From assembly GCA_941918925.1 (NCBI GenBank), contig OW799234.1:10011001-10075000 (forward strand): a stretch of DNA of 64,000 bases, read 5' to 3'. Both the position numbers and the translations under genes were made by a program. Shown here in pieces: positions 34,601 to 44,550 of this stretch (its first letter is position 1; each line of letters begins with the position of its first letter). The notes under the pieces were generated by a model that saw nothing but the letters and a program-made list of their open reading frames with translations, had not been told where the DNA came from and searched no databases. This DNA comes from Phyto melanocephala. Taxonomy: Eukaryota > Arthropoda > Insecta > Diptera > Rhinophoridae.

Positions 34601-36669
34601 CCTTATGTATGCGAACACATTGGTGGCTCGTTTAGATGGTGTGTAAAGAACACAATTTTAGATGTTCACATCATATTTATTTTATTTTTTTATAAAAGAA
34701 ATATTTTTCGTAATTACAAACATATATATTTCACTGTCAAAAACTAAAAAAACCAGCTTTGGCGATTTTTAACATTGAATTTGACAAAAAAGTTTAAAAT
34801 ATATCTGACAATCCTGAAATCAAGTACTTAAGGCCATGCCAGATAAAACTTGTGCATTGCGTGACGTTACATATTTGCTTAAACAATAAAGATGAAATGT
34901 ACGTACTTTAACGAAACATATCACATAAAGTACTCTTAACGCAACGCGAAGCGAAAAGTAAGGCAACTCTCATCTTTTTGCGCGCGTTGACAATCAGTTG
35001 TTGTAAGTTACTTTAAATTTTATGCGATAATAAAATTTTATTAAACTTGACAGTTGCTTCTTTTTTTTATCAATTCGACGTTGCGTATACATACCTGGGT
35101 ATCATTTCTCGTTCTATGAAACTATGAAATGAAAATTGTTTCTGCATTATATTATATGGTGCCACCATACCGTTTGCTATACAAAAACTTTTTCATTTCA
35201 CAGTTTCATAGAACGAGAATTGAGCCCCTGTATGAATATGCCTAGAGGTAAACAAGCAACGTTCAAGTGTTGTCAAAGTTTTTTAATGTGACATAAACCT
35301 CTTGCATTACGTTTTTTTTTCCAAAGTTAAAAACTGCAATTTGTAAGCGAGCATACTAAAACAATTACGTAAAAATATAAATAAAACAATCAAAATTTCT
35401 TGGTGGGTATAGCGAAGCGCACCGGGTTAGCTGGTATAAAATAAACGACAGAAGAGAGAGACATTTTATTTTTATTTTTATGACAGCTGAAGTTCATTAT
35501 AAGCAAGGTAGACTTAAGCCCACAGCTGATCATTGTTTTGTTTATACATTTGTCTTCCAAAATGTCAAAATTTGTTTACCTTTTTTTGTTGGTTTATTTA
35601 CATACAAGACGTGTTTGTATCATAAATATTTTTTAGTTATTAACATTTTGCTACTTTTTTTATTAGTTGTTTAAGTGTTTGTTATAACACTTAGGAAGTT
35701 TTTTGTAGCAACAAAATACACGGTGCGCTTAGCTAAAGTTAATATACCTTGATTATAAGTGAAAAACAAAATAATCAGATGCCTTGGTATGAACCATTTA
35801 TTTGCAAAAAATAAAACGAATATAAAAATAAAAAACACACAGAAATTTTCTTCTAAATTTGATTTAAAAAAAAAAACATTTCTCTCTAACTTACCGGTTA
35901 AAAAAGGCAATTCCGAATAGAAAAGACTGGTAAATATTATATCGGTCACACCAAAACGATCGACCAACTCCTGGGCGGGTGTATAAAACAGCATGTCAAA
36001 ACATATAAAATGACCAAAACGTACACCAAAATCTGTCTCGAATATGGCAAATTCCGGTTTATAAGTAATATTCTTATTCTCCACGTACACGTGCACCTTG
36101 CGATAACGCGACACCACCTGTCCCTCACGATCAAACACCACATTAGTGTTGTAAATGTTTAAATTATTGCTGGCACAGGGTCGGGGATCTTGTTGTTCTG
36201 CAGAAGGGCAATTTTCTTTTTCCGTTAAATTTATGACTAAATATTTGCGTAAACGTCGAGCTGCACAAGAAAGTTGAACAAGAAAATCAGCAAAAAATTG
36301 TTGTTCATGCTGTGAAGTTAAACAAGGTATAATATTATGTCTTTCATTGGGAACATAAGTGAGTTGAAATTGATTGTTGAGTGTGCCCTCGGGAAACACT
36401 ATAATATCTGTATCAGCTGCCTCAGCTGAATTTAGTATACTTAAATAAGCCTTAAGGTGGTCAGCCAATGACTCGGAAGAGTTCATACCACTAACCGAGG
36501 GTTTAAATTCTACAACAGCCGCGGTGTAAAATGAATCATCAGCCTGGGTTGGGTCAAAGAGATAAGAGTAAATATTTTTCTAAAATAAAAAAAAAATTAT
36601 ATAAATCTTAATACTTACCTTAGAGGAAGAATAGTGTAAAAAAATATTTAAGAGAAATAAATAAAACAT
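28607..36669 (-). CDS. Vanin-like (pantetheinase/biotinidase family) amidohydrolase, downstream copy, 4 exons
   Basis: Exons, read on the minus strand: 36669-36619, 36579-35895, 29542-28864, 28790-28607. All introns are GT-AG in phases 0, 1 and 2, and the spliced frame is open for 532 residues. Residues 1-16 are a hydrophobic signal peptide. A nitrilase-fold (CN_hydrolase) domain follows, with Glu81 in VFPEGTLN, Lys178 in YRKVHVY and Cys210 in GHFICFDMLF. This is the family triad; human VNN1 has it at nearly the same positions. Exon 3 holds the vanin C-terminal domain. The last exon ends in a hydrophobic tail after NRGDG that looks like a GPI-anchor signal. Known for the family: hydrolysis of pantetheine to pantothenate and cysteamine, or of biocytin to biotin, outside the cell. 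The substrate here is inferred. An arthropod Inr-like TCAGTT lies about 15-20 bases before the ATG. Intron 1 is only 39 nt and intron 2 is 6352 nt of repeats. Exon boundaries come from splice motifs and alignment to the paralogue, not from transcripts. Confidence 0.93.
29703..29826. mobile_element. Foldback MITE
   Basis: Nearly perfect inverted arms of about 45 bases beginning ACTGCCGTATT and containing ATTTTAGG. 124 bp total. A single related arm is at 10752. Confidence 0.8.
30045..30398. mobile_element. TIR element (MITE)
   Basis: The left arm (AAAGCTAAAATCCCA, then GTGTACCGATTTT) pairs with the right arm, inverted (TAAGCTAAGATCCCAAC, then GTGCACCGATTTT). An internal palindrome GTGAACACTAGTGTTCAC lies at about 30176-30193. 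Confidence 0.75.
30540..31200. repeat. GGTACTTTTT-type tandem repeats
   Basis: Units of about 120-137 bp carry GGTACTTTTT.CCATTTGTAT, ACGTTTAT..A.CTAGA and a GGGCGACC/GGGCGGACC word. The same family occurs at 45480-45960. Confidence 0.7.
31325..31950 (-). mobile_element. DD41D-like mariner relic
   Basis: Minus strand: FWHKGYVNKQKYRFGWGRAN, GLHADGAIGPFVL, KKWLQQDYAICYTE, WSSRLCDLTPLNYFLGG and SHGGHIPAIIFK at the end. The order is that of a full transposase, with deletions and shifts. Confidence 0.75.
33137..33841 (+). mobile_element. Hairpin-ended dispersed repeat in the vanin intron
   Basis: Plus-oriented copy, nearly collinear with 56394-57110. It starts at TATACCTTTCACCTGTGG and ends at TTCGGCACGGCCGAATATAG. 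It carries the AT-rich core and the CCGTCTGTCCGTGTG motif. Short ATG frames on it are not genes. Confidence 0.8.
33875..34118 (-). mobile_element. DD41D-like mariner fragment
   Basis: Minus strand: IHPKQVTVWSGFRSRAIIG, then in other frames VTVNGDRYRAML and FQQDGAT. It is cut by the TIR element at 34119. Confidence 0.7.
34119..34602. mobile_element. TIR element (MITE)
   Basis: Ends GGCCCAACTATATT and, further in, GCTGGCTTAAGC, inverted at the right end. Arms of about 34 bases, total 484 bp. Confidence 0.8.
35093..35230. mobile_element. Palindromic MITE, copy 1
   Basis: Arms are inverted copies of TTCTCGTTCTATGAAACT with outer CTGGG/CAGGGG. The loop contains TGGTGCCACCATACC. A second copy is at 58447-58583. 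Confidence 0.8.
35390..35435 (+). repeat. Degenerate Helitron-like 3' end
   Basis: TATAGCGAAGCGCACCGGGT followed by TAGCTGGT, close to the end of the Helitron at 9232-10163. Confidence 0.4.
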
Positions 36670-36900
36670 TGTTAGAGTTAACTGAGCCAAACAGAGTTGT
36701 TAATAACTCAACAACTTTTTAATACTAAACATTATGCTTGAGTTGGCAGTGCTTCATACTAAATAATAACTCTTTCTCTCTCTATTTAATTAATATTGTT
36801 TTCTGGCCTCTTTTCAGTTTTGTACTTAAACAGAATTTTGCTAGTTGTTTGTTAAAAACGTTGTAAAGAAACTAATACTGTTGAGTGTTGTTTTTCAATT
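36670..36900 (-). promoter_or_regulatory. Compact intergenic promoter region between the two vanin-like genes
   Basis: The downstream gene's promoter must lie in this short interval unless it is co-transcribed. On the minus strand there is a TCAGTT initiator-like motif close to the ATG, a CT-rich run (36772-36783 on the plus strand) and AT-rich sequence upstream. No convincing TATA box at the usual spacing. Confidence 0.35.
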
Positions 36901-36906
36901 TTTATT
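36901..36906 (-). terminator. Polyadenylation signal of the upstream vanin-like gene
   Basis: AATAAA on the minus strand, about 65 bases past the stop at 36971 and well before the ATG of the next gene at 36669. This leaves about 230 bases for 3' end formation and the downstream promoter. Confidence 0.5.
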
Positions 36907-36970
36907 ATCGACTTAAAGGAGCTGGTTTTTGTTTTTGTATTATCATTAAGAATGTCTATTAAGAAATGAT

Positions 36971-39900
36971 TTATTGTATTAAGTTTATAAAGAAAATTCC
37001 CATTATAACAAACAGAGAGTAATTAAGTGCAGCGGCAGCATCATTTCCGTCTTCACCTTTATTTTCATCTTCTTCGGGTTTAAGGTCTACTAAACAGTCA
37101 TAATAGTTGCCATAAATGGAAAAGGCCATAATATTGGCGGTGGTGGTATTAAGTTCATAACGTATTTTTTGGCTGTTTCTAAATTAAATAAGATTAATTA
37201 TTTTTGATTTTTATTATAAAACAAGTAATATTGCTCTATTCGGTCGTGCCGAATCTGATAATACCCTTCACCATCAAGTTTATAGGTGTGGTGGCCTTAT
37301 TGCAGCTTAGTCTAGATTTTAGATTTAATGTTCATTGTTACCGTCTTAATCTTTGGTTTTAAATTTGTACAAAGTTAATTGTATTCTACTAGTCATTTTC
37401 TTTCATTTGTTACCCATTTTAATAGCGTTAAGAAAATATTGTCCGTCATTTTGATTTGAACGACATTTTGGATTTTACATTTTTTACAGTTTAATGTATT
37501 CTACTCACATTGTGGTGGCTGAAGGGGAAGATATCGTAATTACTACATTTAACCCATATATCCGCCATCTTGGATTTTAACTTTTTTTTATTTTACTGCA
37601 TTCTACTGGTCAAGTTCTTTAATTTAATACCAATATTGTGGTGGTTGAAGTGAACAGAATCGTAATTACTACATTGAACCCATATATCCGACATTTTATT
37701 TAGGACGCCATCTTGGATTTTATTTTTTTATAGTTTACTGTATTCTACTGCTGAAGCCCTTTCATTCGATTTTGATATTGAGGGGTTTAAAGGGGGTGTA
37801 TTTGATTAATAACTAGAGTTGACCCGTATATCCGACATTTTATTTAAGACGCCATCTTGGATTTAACTTTTTCATAGTTTAAAGTATTCTACTGCTCAAG
37901 CCCTTTCTTTCGATTTTGATATTGAGGGGTTTGAAGGGGGTGTATTTGATTAATTAGTAGTGTTGACCCATATATCCGACATTTTATTTAAGACGCCATC
38001 TTGGATTTTAACTTCTCTATAGTTTACTGTATTCTACTGCTTAAGCCCTTTCATTTGATTGAGGGGTTTGAAAGTTGTACATTCTTAATTACTATATTTG
38101 ACCCACTTATAAATTTATTGTACGCCATTTTGTAGTGGCGGCCATCATGGTTTTAACATTTTTTTATACTTTGCTGATCAAACTCTTATATTTGATTTTC
38201 ATATCTTTTTCTCTGGAACTTAAAAAAAACTTAATCGCTTATAAATTTTAGGATAAATACAAAACCAGTTGCATTATGGTGCTTATAACTCAGATAGTTT
38301 CTAACTGAATCATTAGTTTTTCTCAGCAATAATTTTGAGATTACAGCTTAGAATTTTGTGTCTTTAATATGTCCAAAAATTTATAAAAAGCTTTAGTTAC
38401 TCGATATATTAAAAAAAATCTCTATTCCAAATTATATTTGCCTATAACTTTGTAGATTAGTGAGCGATTTGTTACAAATTTTTACAAAAAGCCTAGAGGC
38501 ATACTATGTATATAAGTAATAATAAACATGTTAAAAAATTATTCTATAACTGTAAAATATTAACTTTTTTGGTAAAAATTTAAAAAAAGTCAGTCATGTT
38601 TATTTGCTTATATCTCAGAACATTATGAAGCAATTGTGCTGGATTTCAATAGCAATTTATTGTCCAATATTAAAAAAAGTTTTGTAGCACTTATAAATCT
38701 ATACAACATGTCGGTGCTTTTAAAAGTTGATTTCAACTAACACAAGGAAAGACGGACAAACAGACAGAATTCCATTATTCACAGCCTCTAGGAAAATATA
38801 TACTACCTATAGGGTAGAAAATAAATGTGCCAGAAATTGTAAATGGAATAGCAAATCTATACCTTAGGTGAAGGGTATACAAAATAAAAACTCACTTGTA
38901 GTCTGTTTCATGCCACTCAAAGTGTTGTACTGGCAGCGGCATTATATCGGCCATTAAACTGTTTGGCATTATTAAATACCTATCAGCTTTGGGAAACTTG
39001 GCCGTAATGGTTATATTCTCAAATACCACTTCCAGATCTGTGGCCATAGTTTTGCCACAATCCTTTATGTTGTCACCTATACAGCTAAACAAAGCACAGT
39101 TTTTCACCTGATTGGTTTCCGCGGCAATTTCATTGCGCCAACCACTATACACCCCCAAACGATATCGATAATATTTACTTTGTGCTTGAGGTAGCAATGG
39201 CTGCCATTTCAATTCGAATTGACAGCAAAATGAGGAATTTGAAAAACATAATTCCTGCTTTGCACTAGTCGCTTGAGTTAAATTGAGTGGTATAGTTTCA
39301 TAGCCTTCCAAATAGTCACGCTTGAGGGTAATATCAATCGAGCGAAATGCAGTTGGTTTTGGTGCAGTTAAGGTTAAGGATCTCTTGGTTAAATAACGAT
39401 ATTTGGGTACTTGAGTGGTATATAGTTTACGTTCACCCAAGCCCTGCTTCATTTTAGCGGTGACAATACCCTGGCGACCGTGATACACTCCTGTACCGGT
39501 AGAACCCACTGAAGGGTTGGAAGCACCGGCCGCTAATAAATTTACATTGTTGGCATAAGACCAAGCCTGTTGTTCTTGTACCGCTGCAAAGAGAAAATTA
39601 AATAAAATGATTTTAACAAAATTGCTTTATAATATATGATAAGCGTGTTATCTCTCTCTCTCTCTCTCTACTAACCCAATTTCGCAAATAAAATAAATTT
39701 TTACGAGAGTTGCCGTTTATATTTTGGGATTGGAGATGACAAATAAATATTTATAAATCAAAAATGGCTTTTTTGCCTTCTACGAATATAAAAACACTTT
39801 TGCTTTCGTGTTAATCAATTCTTAAGGCACTTTTCTCGTTCCGTTTGAGGTACCTCTAAAACATGCATTTTGAACTCATCAACCTCTTCATCGGGTGTCG

Positions 39901-41785
39901 AAAAATGTTGACGTCGCAATTTATTTTTTATGCTCGGAAATTAAAAGCAATGATTGGGTGCCAGTCAGGACTATACGGCAAATGGCTCATTAAATATTTA
40001 TTTTGAATACTTTAAATGTCCCTTGTGTGGGCTCATATTGTCGTAGAGAAGAATGATCTGTATTAAGCGGTTGGTTTTTCTTATTTCTCTGACGACTTCT
40101 AGCAAACAAATGATTGTGTTTTATTCAGAAAGCACCATTCTTCGTTGAAATGGTACAATCGAGACTGGTTCAGTTTTTCCGAAAAAAGCAGACCACTATT
40201 TGCTTCTAAGTGCTTCGAGCCCACATGATTTTTGTAGGGGTTTTCTCATGTTAAAGGACCTATACAGTCGACTGCTGTTTACTTTCGTTCTCGTACACCT
40301 ACTACCACGATTCTTCATCTATTACGATGTCATGCAATAGTTTTAAGACACCGCGATCGTATTTAATGCGTTTTTCCTGTGACCAATTGACTCGAGCGTT
40401 TTGTAGAGCGACTGTCTTATGTGGGATCGAAAGTGAAAAAAATCTTTTTTACAGCCCAATATTCATGCAATATTGAATGTGTCCTTGTCCCACTTATATT
40501 AAAAGTTTCCTCAAACTCACGTTAAGTTTCAGGATCATTTCACGCATAGCATCAATGTTTTTCGGAACAACAACCGATTTTGGACGACCTTCACGAAACA
40601 AATCGTTAAGCGAACTACGGCCAGGAGTGGATTCAATTAACCATTGATAAACACTGGTTCTTATTGCCGCTACAATGCTAAAAAACGAAATCGAAAGTTA
40701 AAAAAAAATCACTTGCACGAAAGTATTCACGACATGAATTTTTCAAGTAACTATAAATAGCACAAATAGCGTTCTTACGTCAAAATGTTCTGAGCACGTA
40801 TATTGACAAAAATGTCAAACTTTGTTATAGAAACATCAGTTTCCAGATTACAGCACTGGAATTGCCAAATACCGACATAAAAAGCACAGCCTCTTAACTG
40901 TAAATTTATTTTCTTTCTTAGGGAGAGAGAGAGAGAATGAAATTTATAAATATTTCTCTTCTTACCTGTTAAAAATGGCAGTTGTGAGAACCACATAGAG
41001 GTGTATAAATAATCCTTAATACCATTCAAAACCACCATTGATTGAGCGGGTGCATAAAACAGTATATCAAAGCAAATAAAATGACCAAAACGTACACCAA
41101 AATCCGTATCAAACCAACCAAACTCCGGCACAAAAGTTGTATTTTTATTTTCACCATACAAATGGACTTTGCGATAGCGTGATATAACCGCCCCCTTACG
41201 ATCAAATACCACATTCGTATTGAAAATATTTAAACCATTAGCAGCACAAGGCCTTGTATCTGCTGGCACAGTGGCACACCATTCCTTTTCGGTGAAATTG
41301 ATGATCAAATACGAGCTTAAATTCCTGGCTGCACATGATAATTGTACCAGGAAATTATGATATTCTCCTGTAGCCACATCACAGGGTACGATAAAGCCTT
41401 TCGAGGGATCAGGTACAAAGGTGGTCTCTTCGAAGTTATTTAGAGTGGACTCGGGAAATACTATAATATCCAGATTTTTGGCTTCTTCACTTGATAAGAT
41501 GGCTAAATAACCATTAAGATTATTCTGCAGGTTGGCCTGTGGTGACAGACTAATAGAAGGTCGAAATTCCACCACTCCTGCTGAATAAGAGGAATCGTAC
41601 ACTGTGCTGGCCTAAAATAATTTAAGAAAAATATTAATAAATTCCTAACAAGTTTGCATTTTATTTGCTTATACATAATTATTATAAACTGCTTTATTAA
41701 TCTCATATTAAAATCGCACCTGTAGTGATAACGGGGCCAGGTTAATTATAGCCACAATTGTGATAAACAATTGTTTTGTGCACAT
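36971..41785 (-). CDS. Vanin-like (pantetheinase/biotinidase family) amidohydrolase, upstream copy, 4 exons
   Basis: Exons on the minus strand: 41785-41720, 41611-40966, 39583-38896, 37178-36971. Introns are GT-AG in phases 0, 1 and 2, exactly matching the neighbouring paralogue. The spliced frame is open for 535 residues. A signal peptide covers about residues 1-20 (MCTKQLFITIVAIINLA). The catalytic triad is Glu76 (VFPESTLN), Lys170 (YRKVHLY) and Cys202 (GHFICFDILF). The vanin C-terminal domain follows, and the protein ends in a hydrophobic stretch after GNDAAAA, consistent with GPI anchoring. Expected role: secreted or membrane-anchored amidase of the vitamin/CoA salvage type; pantetheinase versus biotinidase activity cannot be told from sequence. 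Intron 2 (1382 nt) holds a decayed mariner and intron 3 (1717 nt) is almost wholly one repeat element. The stop lies 301 bases upstream of the next gene's ATG, so this is a head-to-tail tandem duplicate. The final exon is short, was assigned by frame and homology, and would need cDNA support. Confidence 0.93.
37220..38884 (-). mobile_element. Hairpin-ended dispersed repeat with an internal tandem array, in intron 3 of the upstream vanin-like gene
   Basis: The left end has the signature TTCGGTCGTGCCGAA followed by ATACCCTTCACC. The right end has the degenerate GTCTGTCCGTCTT-type stretch and GGTGAAGGGTAT found in other copies. Both ends match the family members at 7284, 33137, 56394 and 60006, so this is one family member in minus orientation. 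It fills all but about 55 bases of the intron. Its middle (about 37440-38140) is a tandem array with a 144-bp period. It is far longer than the usual 700-800 bp copies because of this array. No coding capacity seen. Confidence 0.7.
37440..38145. repeat. 144-bp tandem repeat array
   Basis: The motif GCCATCTTGGATTTT recurs at 37563, 37707, 37851 and 37995, exactly 144 bases apart. A degenerate unit follows near 38123-38141 and another precedes near 37461. Each unit also carries ATATCCGACATTTTATTT and a TTGATATTGAGGGGTTT segment. Confidence 0.85.
39651..39669. repeat. CT microsatellite in the vanin intron
   Basis: (TC)n run a short distance inside intron 2 of the upstream vanin-like gene, near its 3' splice site. 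Confidence 0.8.
39790..40700 (-). mobile_element. Decayed mariner (DD34D-type) in intron 2 of the upstream vanin-like gene
   Basis: The minus strand near 40660-40520 reads a typical mariner N-terminus (TSVYQWL..., then DLFREGRPKSVVVPKNIDA). About 40060 gives LYDNMSPH, the region of the second catalytic Asp, and about 39890-39825 gives the C-terminal STPDEEVDEFKMHVLEVPQT followed by a stop. Many stops and frameshifts lie between, so it is a dead copy. The order of blocks is that of one element on the same strand as the host gene. The family call rests on these motifs; the exact catalytic spacing is lost through a deletion. Confidence 0.75.
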
Positions 41786-42693
41786 TTTTTTATTTGCATT
41801 TATTATCTAAATATAAAGTTTTATAATTGTCTGTCTAACGCTCTCTGATGTTAATACGTTCGCTGACTGTATTAAAGTGCTAGCAATTTCTTTATACATT
41901 TTAACTTAAATCGCACAAAATTGTTAACAGTTTAAATTGTCATTGTTTATTACCAAAATAAAAATAGTTTAATCTAATCAAATCGTATTTTGGACACTTA
42001 CCGCACTGATTGTGATTTAGTGACAACAACAGAGACAATTTTGCCACCTGAACGTTAAAGTATTTAAATAATTTGTTGCCGATGGTGAAATTTCATAAAG
42101 AGTTTAAATGTGACTTAAAGGGGCATAACAATTTCTTTTCGCAAACTTTCTCAAAATGATACATTTTAGTACGTTCACACATATCCGAAAAATTTCATGT
42201 CACATTTGTATGTGACATCAAGAGGTGACAACGTGACATAACAATATTTGCTTTTTTTATTTACTGACATTTAAAATGAATTCCTAGATCCAAAAATTTA
42301 ACCCCCAAATTTTAAATAATGAAACCGAATTCCAGTGTCACGTAATTTTCTTCAAAAAGCCTTTTAATAAACGTCGTTCCAATAACTTAGTTGAATCTAT
42401 TAGCAGAAGTTACTTTGGCACGCCTACTTTAACGTAAAGCACATAAAAAAGCCCACAAAATATGTACATACCTGAAATTTCATCATTGTGGGTCTCTGGC
42501 TAATATTACCTTAAAGTTATAAAATCAATATGACACGCCCAAATCCCTTAACTTTTGCTTAAATTCTTAACAAGGGTGTACAGAGTAAGAATGAGCCTTT
42601 TAAATTTAGTGTAATTTTTTTGTGCAAGTGGCAACTCTGAAATTTGGCAGCTGTTACATATGCTGATTTTTTTATTTTTAAAAATGAAGCGCT
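41786..42693. other. Upstream region of the first vanin-like gene
   Basis: Probably holds the promoter on the minus strand (TATTAACATCAGAG initiator-like about 60 bases before the ATG, TTTAATA about 30 before that). Beyond about 42000 nothing recognisable except scattered AT-rich sequence. Confidence 0.35.
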
Positions 42694-42965
42694 TTACGAA
42701 AGAACAACGCGTTTTAATTGTGAAAACTTATAACAAAAAATTGGAAAGTTATGCTAACAGCGCTCGCTCAGTTTAGAAAGTACACCTATTTTGTTAAAAT
42801 TTTGAAGAGTGTTAAAAAAATTTCTAAAAACTAGGTCGGTTATAGGCAGTAAGACTACTGTGCCTCAACATACTGGTTGGTCTCTTGAAAACATTGCTCT
42901 TGTAAACTAGAGTGTCCCCAAAAAACCGAAAATATCAATTCGACATCGGCTTTAGACCACAACCC
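42694..42965 (+). mobile_element. Mariner (DD41D-like) N-terminal fragment
   Basis: Reads MKRFTKEQRVLIVKTYNKKL and SYANSARSV, then in another frame SPKKPKISIRHR. These are the helix-turn-helix start and linker of the DD41D-like mariner transposases seen elsewhere here. Broken by a stop and by the LINE fragment that follows. Confidence 0.6.
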
Positions 42966-42974
42966 AGAATTGCT

Positions 42975-43500
42975 TTGGGTCATGCAGGCAAAGGTCTTTG
43001 AATAGGTAAACTCTATAAAGTTGGAAAGAATCACCTATAGACATGCTCGTCTGTTGCTAAGAAAGCCTATTGGCAGAGTTGTAGTAAAGTTACTCGGTTT
43101 TAATCCTAATACGATGAGCTGGATAACTGCGTTGATTACAGGACATGGAAACTTCAAATATCATCCGAATAGTATGCTGGTCAACGATGATGAGATTTGT
43201 TTAATGTCTCTGGAGGATGCTTAAACAGCAGCACATGTGGTATACGAATGTCCAGATCAGGCAAGCAGAAGAATGAGGATCAGAGGCACGCACAATTAAG
43301 TATGTATGCCATGGGGAACCTCATTCTAAAGAAGATGCTGGCTATTAAAAGGGAGTGTGCGATTAGGATTGTCAACAAATACTAGTAGGCAGTCGGTTAA
43401 ATCGACTGTGGCGCAAGTCTCAGTAAAGGAATGAATACCGATCGATAGCCTGAAAATTACTGTGGAGCAAAGGGGACAAAAAAGGCACGAATATAGCTCG
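42975..43500 (+). mobile_element. LINE 3' fragment, same family as 43960-44340
   Basis: Reads ARLLLRKPIGRVVVKLLG, then ITGHGNFKYH...VNDDEICL, AAHVVYECPDQASRRMRI and KKMLAIKRECAIRIV across one frameshift near 43220. LTGH-type start plus C-x-H tail is the RNase H/C-terminal region of Jockey/R1-like LINEs. Confidence 0.65.
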
Positions 43501-43603
43501 TAATAAATCTAAATGGAATGTATTTCTGATAAGCCTATGTTCTATACTGGAACTACGAGAATAAGTATATAAATAATTCCATAAATGAAGCTTGCACAAG
43601 TAA

Positions 43604-44550
43604 AAGTGCAGTACCGAATCTTATATGCCCTTCACACAACTTGTGCCATCATATAATGACCATAACTGACAATTATGTGGTACAATTGTGACCTAAACTT
43701 ATTTGGGATCTCGATCATTCGAATCTTTAATTGAATTTTTTTTTTTACTTATGCCGGTAATTGTCCCACTGAACCAAGATTTATTTGGAAATATTATTTT
43801 AAATACACGTAACAAACGTTGCAGAAGTTCCATAGGAGCTGCAAAATCTGACTTTGTTTTGGGTAAAAACAGAGGCAAACGTGTTTGTTCGCTCACATCG
43901 TAGCTCGTAATACATCCATATAACTGATTTTCAATAGGAAAATTTCCGAAAGCATATCTGACCACTTGTTAACAGGGGATGGGATGGTTTGCTCAAGGGT
44001 CTTACAATGAAATCAACAAACCTGAAAAGGTGGCTGGGGACAACCACCTTGAGACTACTGAGATGACAGCGCATGTAGTATGCGAGTGTCCGGCATTGGC
44101 TGGCAGCAGACTTAGTACCACCGGCAATCACACGTTGGATGTGTGTGCTATGGAGAAAATTATTCTCGGACAAATGCTAGCGATTACGAACAATACTGTG
44201 ATGAGGATTGTAGGTAATCATCAGTCTACAATGTGAAGTCATGATAGTCTAGAGTAAACGCCTGTGGCGACACGGGTCTCAGTAAGGCAATGATACCTTT
44301 TCGGTATCCTTGTAATCACTGAGGAACGAAGGGGGTTGAAAATGGACCCGTTTATGAAAGAGGTCTGCTTCGGTATCCCCCTACATGTATATGTGTATAT
44401 ATGGGGTGTTGATTTTAACATACGCGGACAGAAGGACTTACCTAAATCAGTTCCTCTCAGAGTTCTGAAATGATTATGGAAGAAATTACAAATGGAATGA
44501 CAAACTTATATATACGCTTTTACATTCTCCTGAGAAGGATATAAAAATTT
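43604..44550 (-). mobile_element. Broken hairpin-family repeat with LINE sequence nested in it
   Basis: 43610-43640 has GTACCGAATCTTATATGCCC (left-end type). 44408-44550 has TTGATTTTAACATACGCGG and AATGACAAACTTATATATAC (right-end type), both in minus orientation. The piece at 43655-43700 (AATGACCATAACTGACAATT) also occurs at about 5764-5785. The LINE fragment at 43960-44340 lies between the two ends. That this is one interrupted element is inference. Confidence 0.4.
43960..44340 (+). mobile_element. LINE 3' fragment, C-terminal zinc-knuckle/RNase H tail type
   Basis: Translation gives TAHVVCECPALAGSRLS and HTLDVCAMEKIILGQMLAIT, ending VMRIVG. This is the Cys/His-rich tail typical of Jockey/R1-type non-LTR elements. 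Decayed, with no upstream RT. Confidence 0.6.

Larger units (their letters stand above)
29543..35894 (-). other. 6.35-kb intron 2 of the downstream vanin-like gene, filled with transposon remains
   Basis: The phase-1 intron lies between the catalytic half and the C-terminal domain. In plus coordinates it holds a foldback MITE (29703-29826), a TIR element (30045-30398), GGTACTTTTT-type tandem repeats (30540-31200), a DD41D mariner relic (31325-31950), a hairpin-ended repeat (33137-33841), another mariner fragment (33875-34118), a TIR element (34119-34602), a MITE (35093-35230) and a Helitron-like 3' end (about 35395-35435). No exon-like open frame remains between them. About 31960-33130 and 34610-35040 show nothing I recognise. 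Confidence 0.8.

Noticed and set aside
35671..35894. Continuation of the catalytic exon past 35895 in the unspliced frame
   Set aside because: A strong GTAAGTT donor sits at 35894, the paralogue ends its exon at the same residue, and the downstream residues are low-complexity.
40775..40965. Continuation of the upstream gene's exon 2 to the stop at 40775
   Set aside because: GTAAGA donor at 40965 and the vanin C-terminal exon at 39583 joins in frame. The extension has no family similarity.
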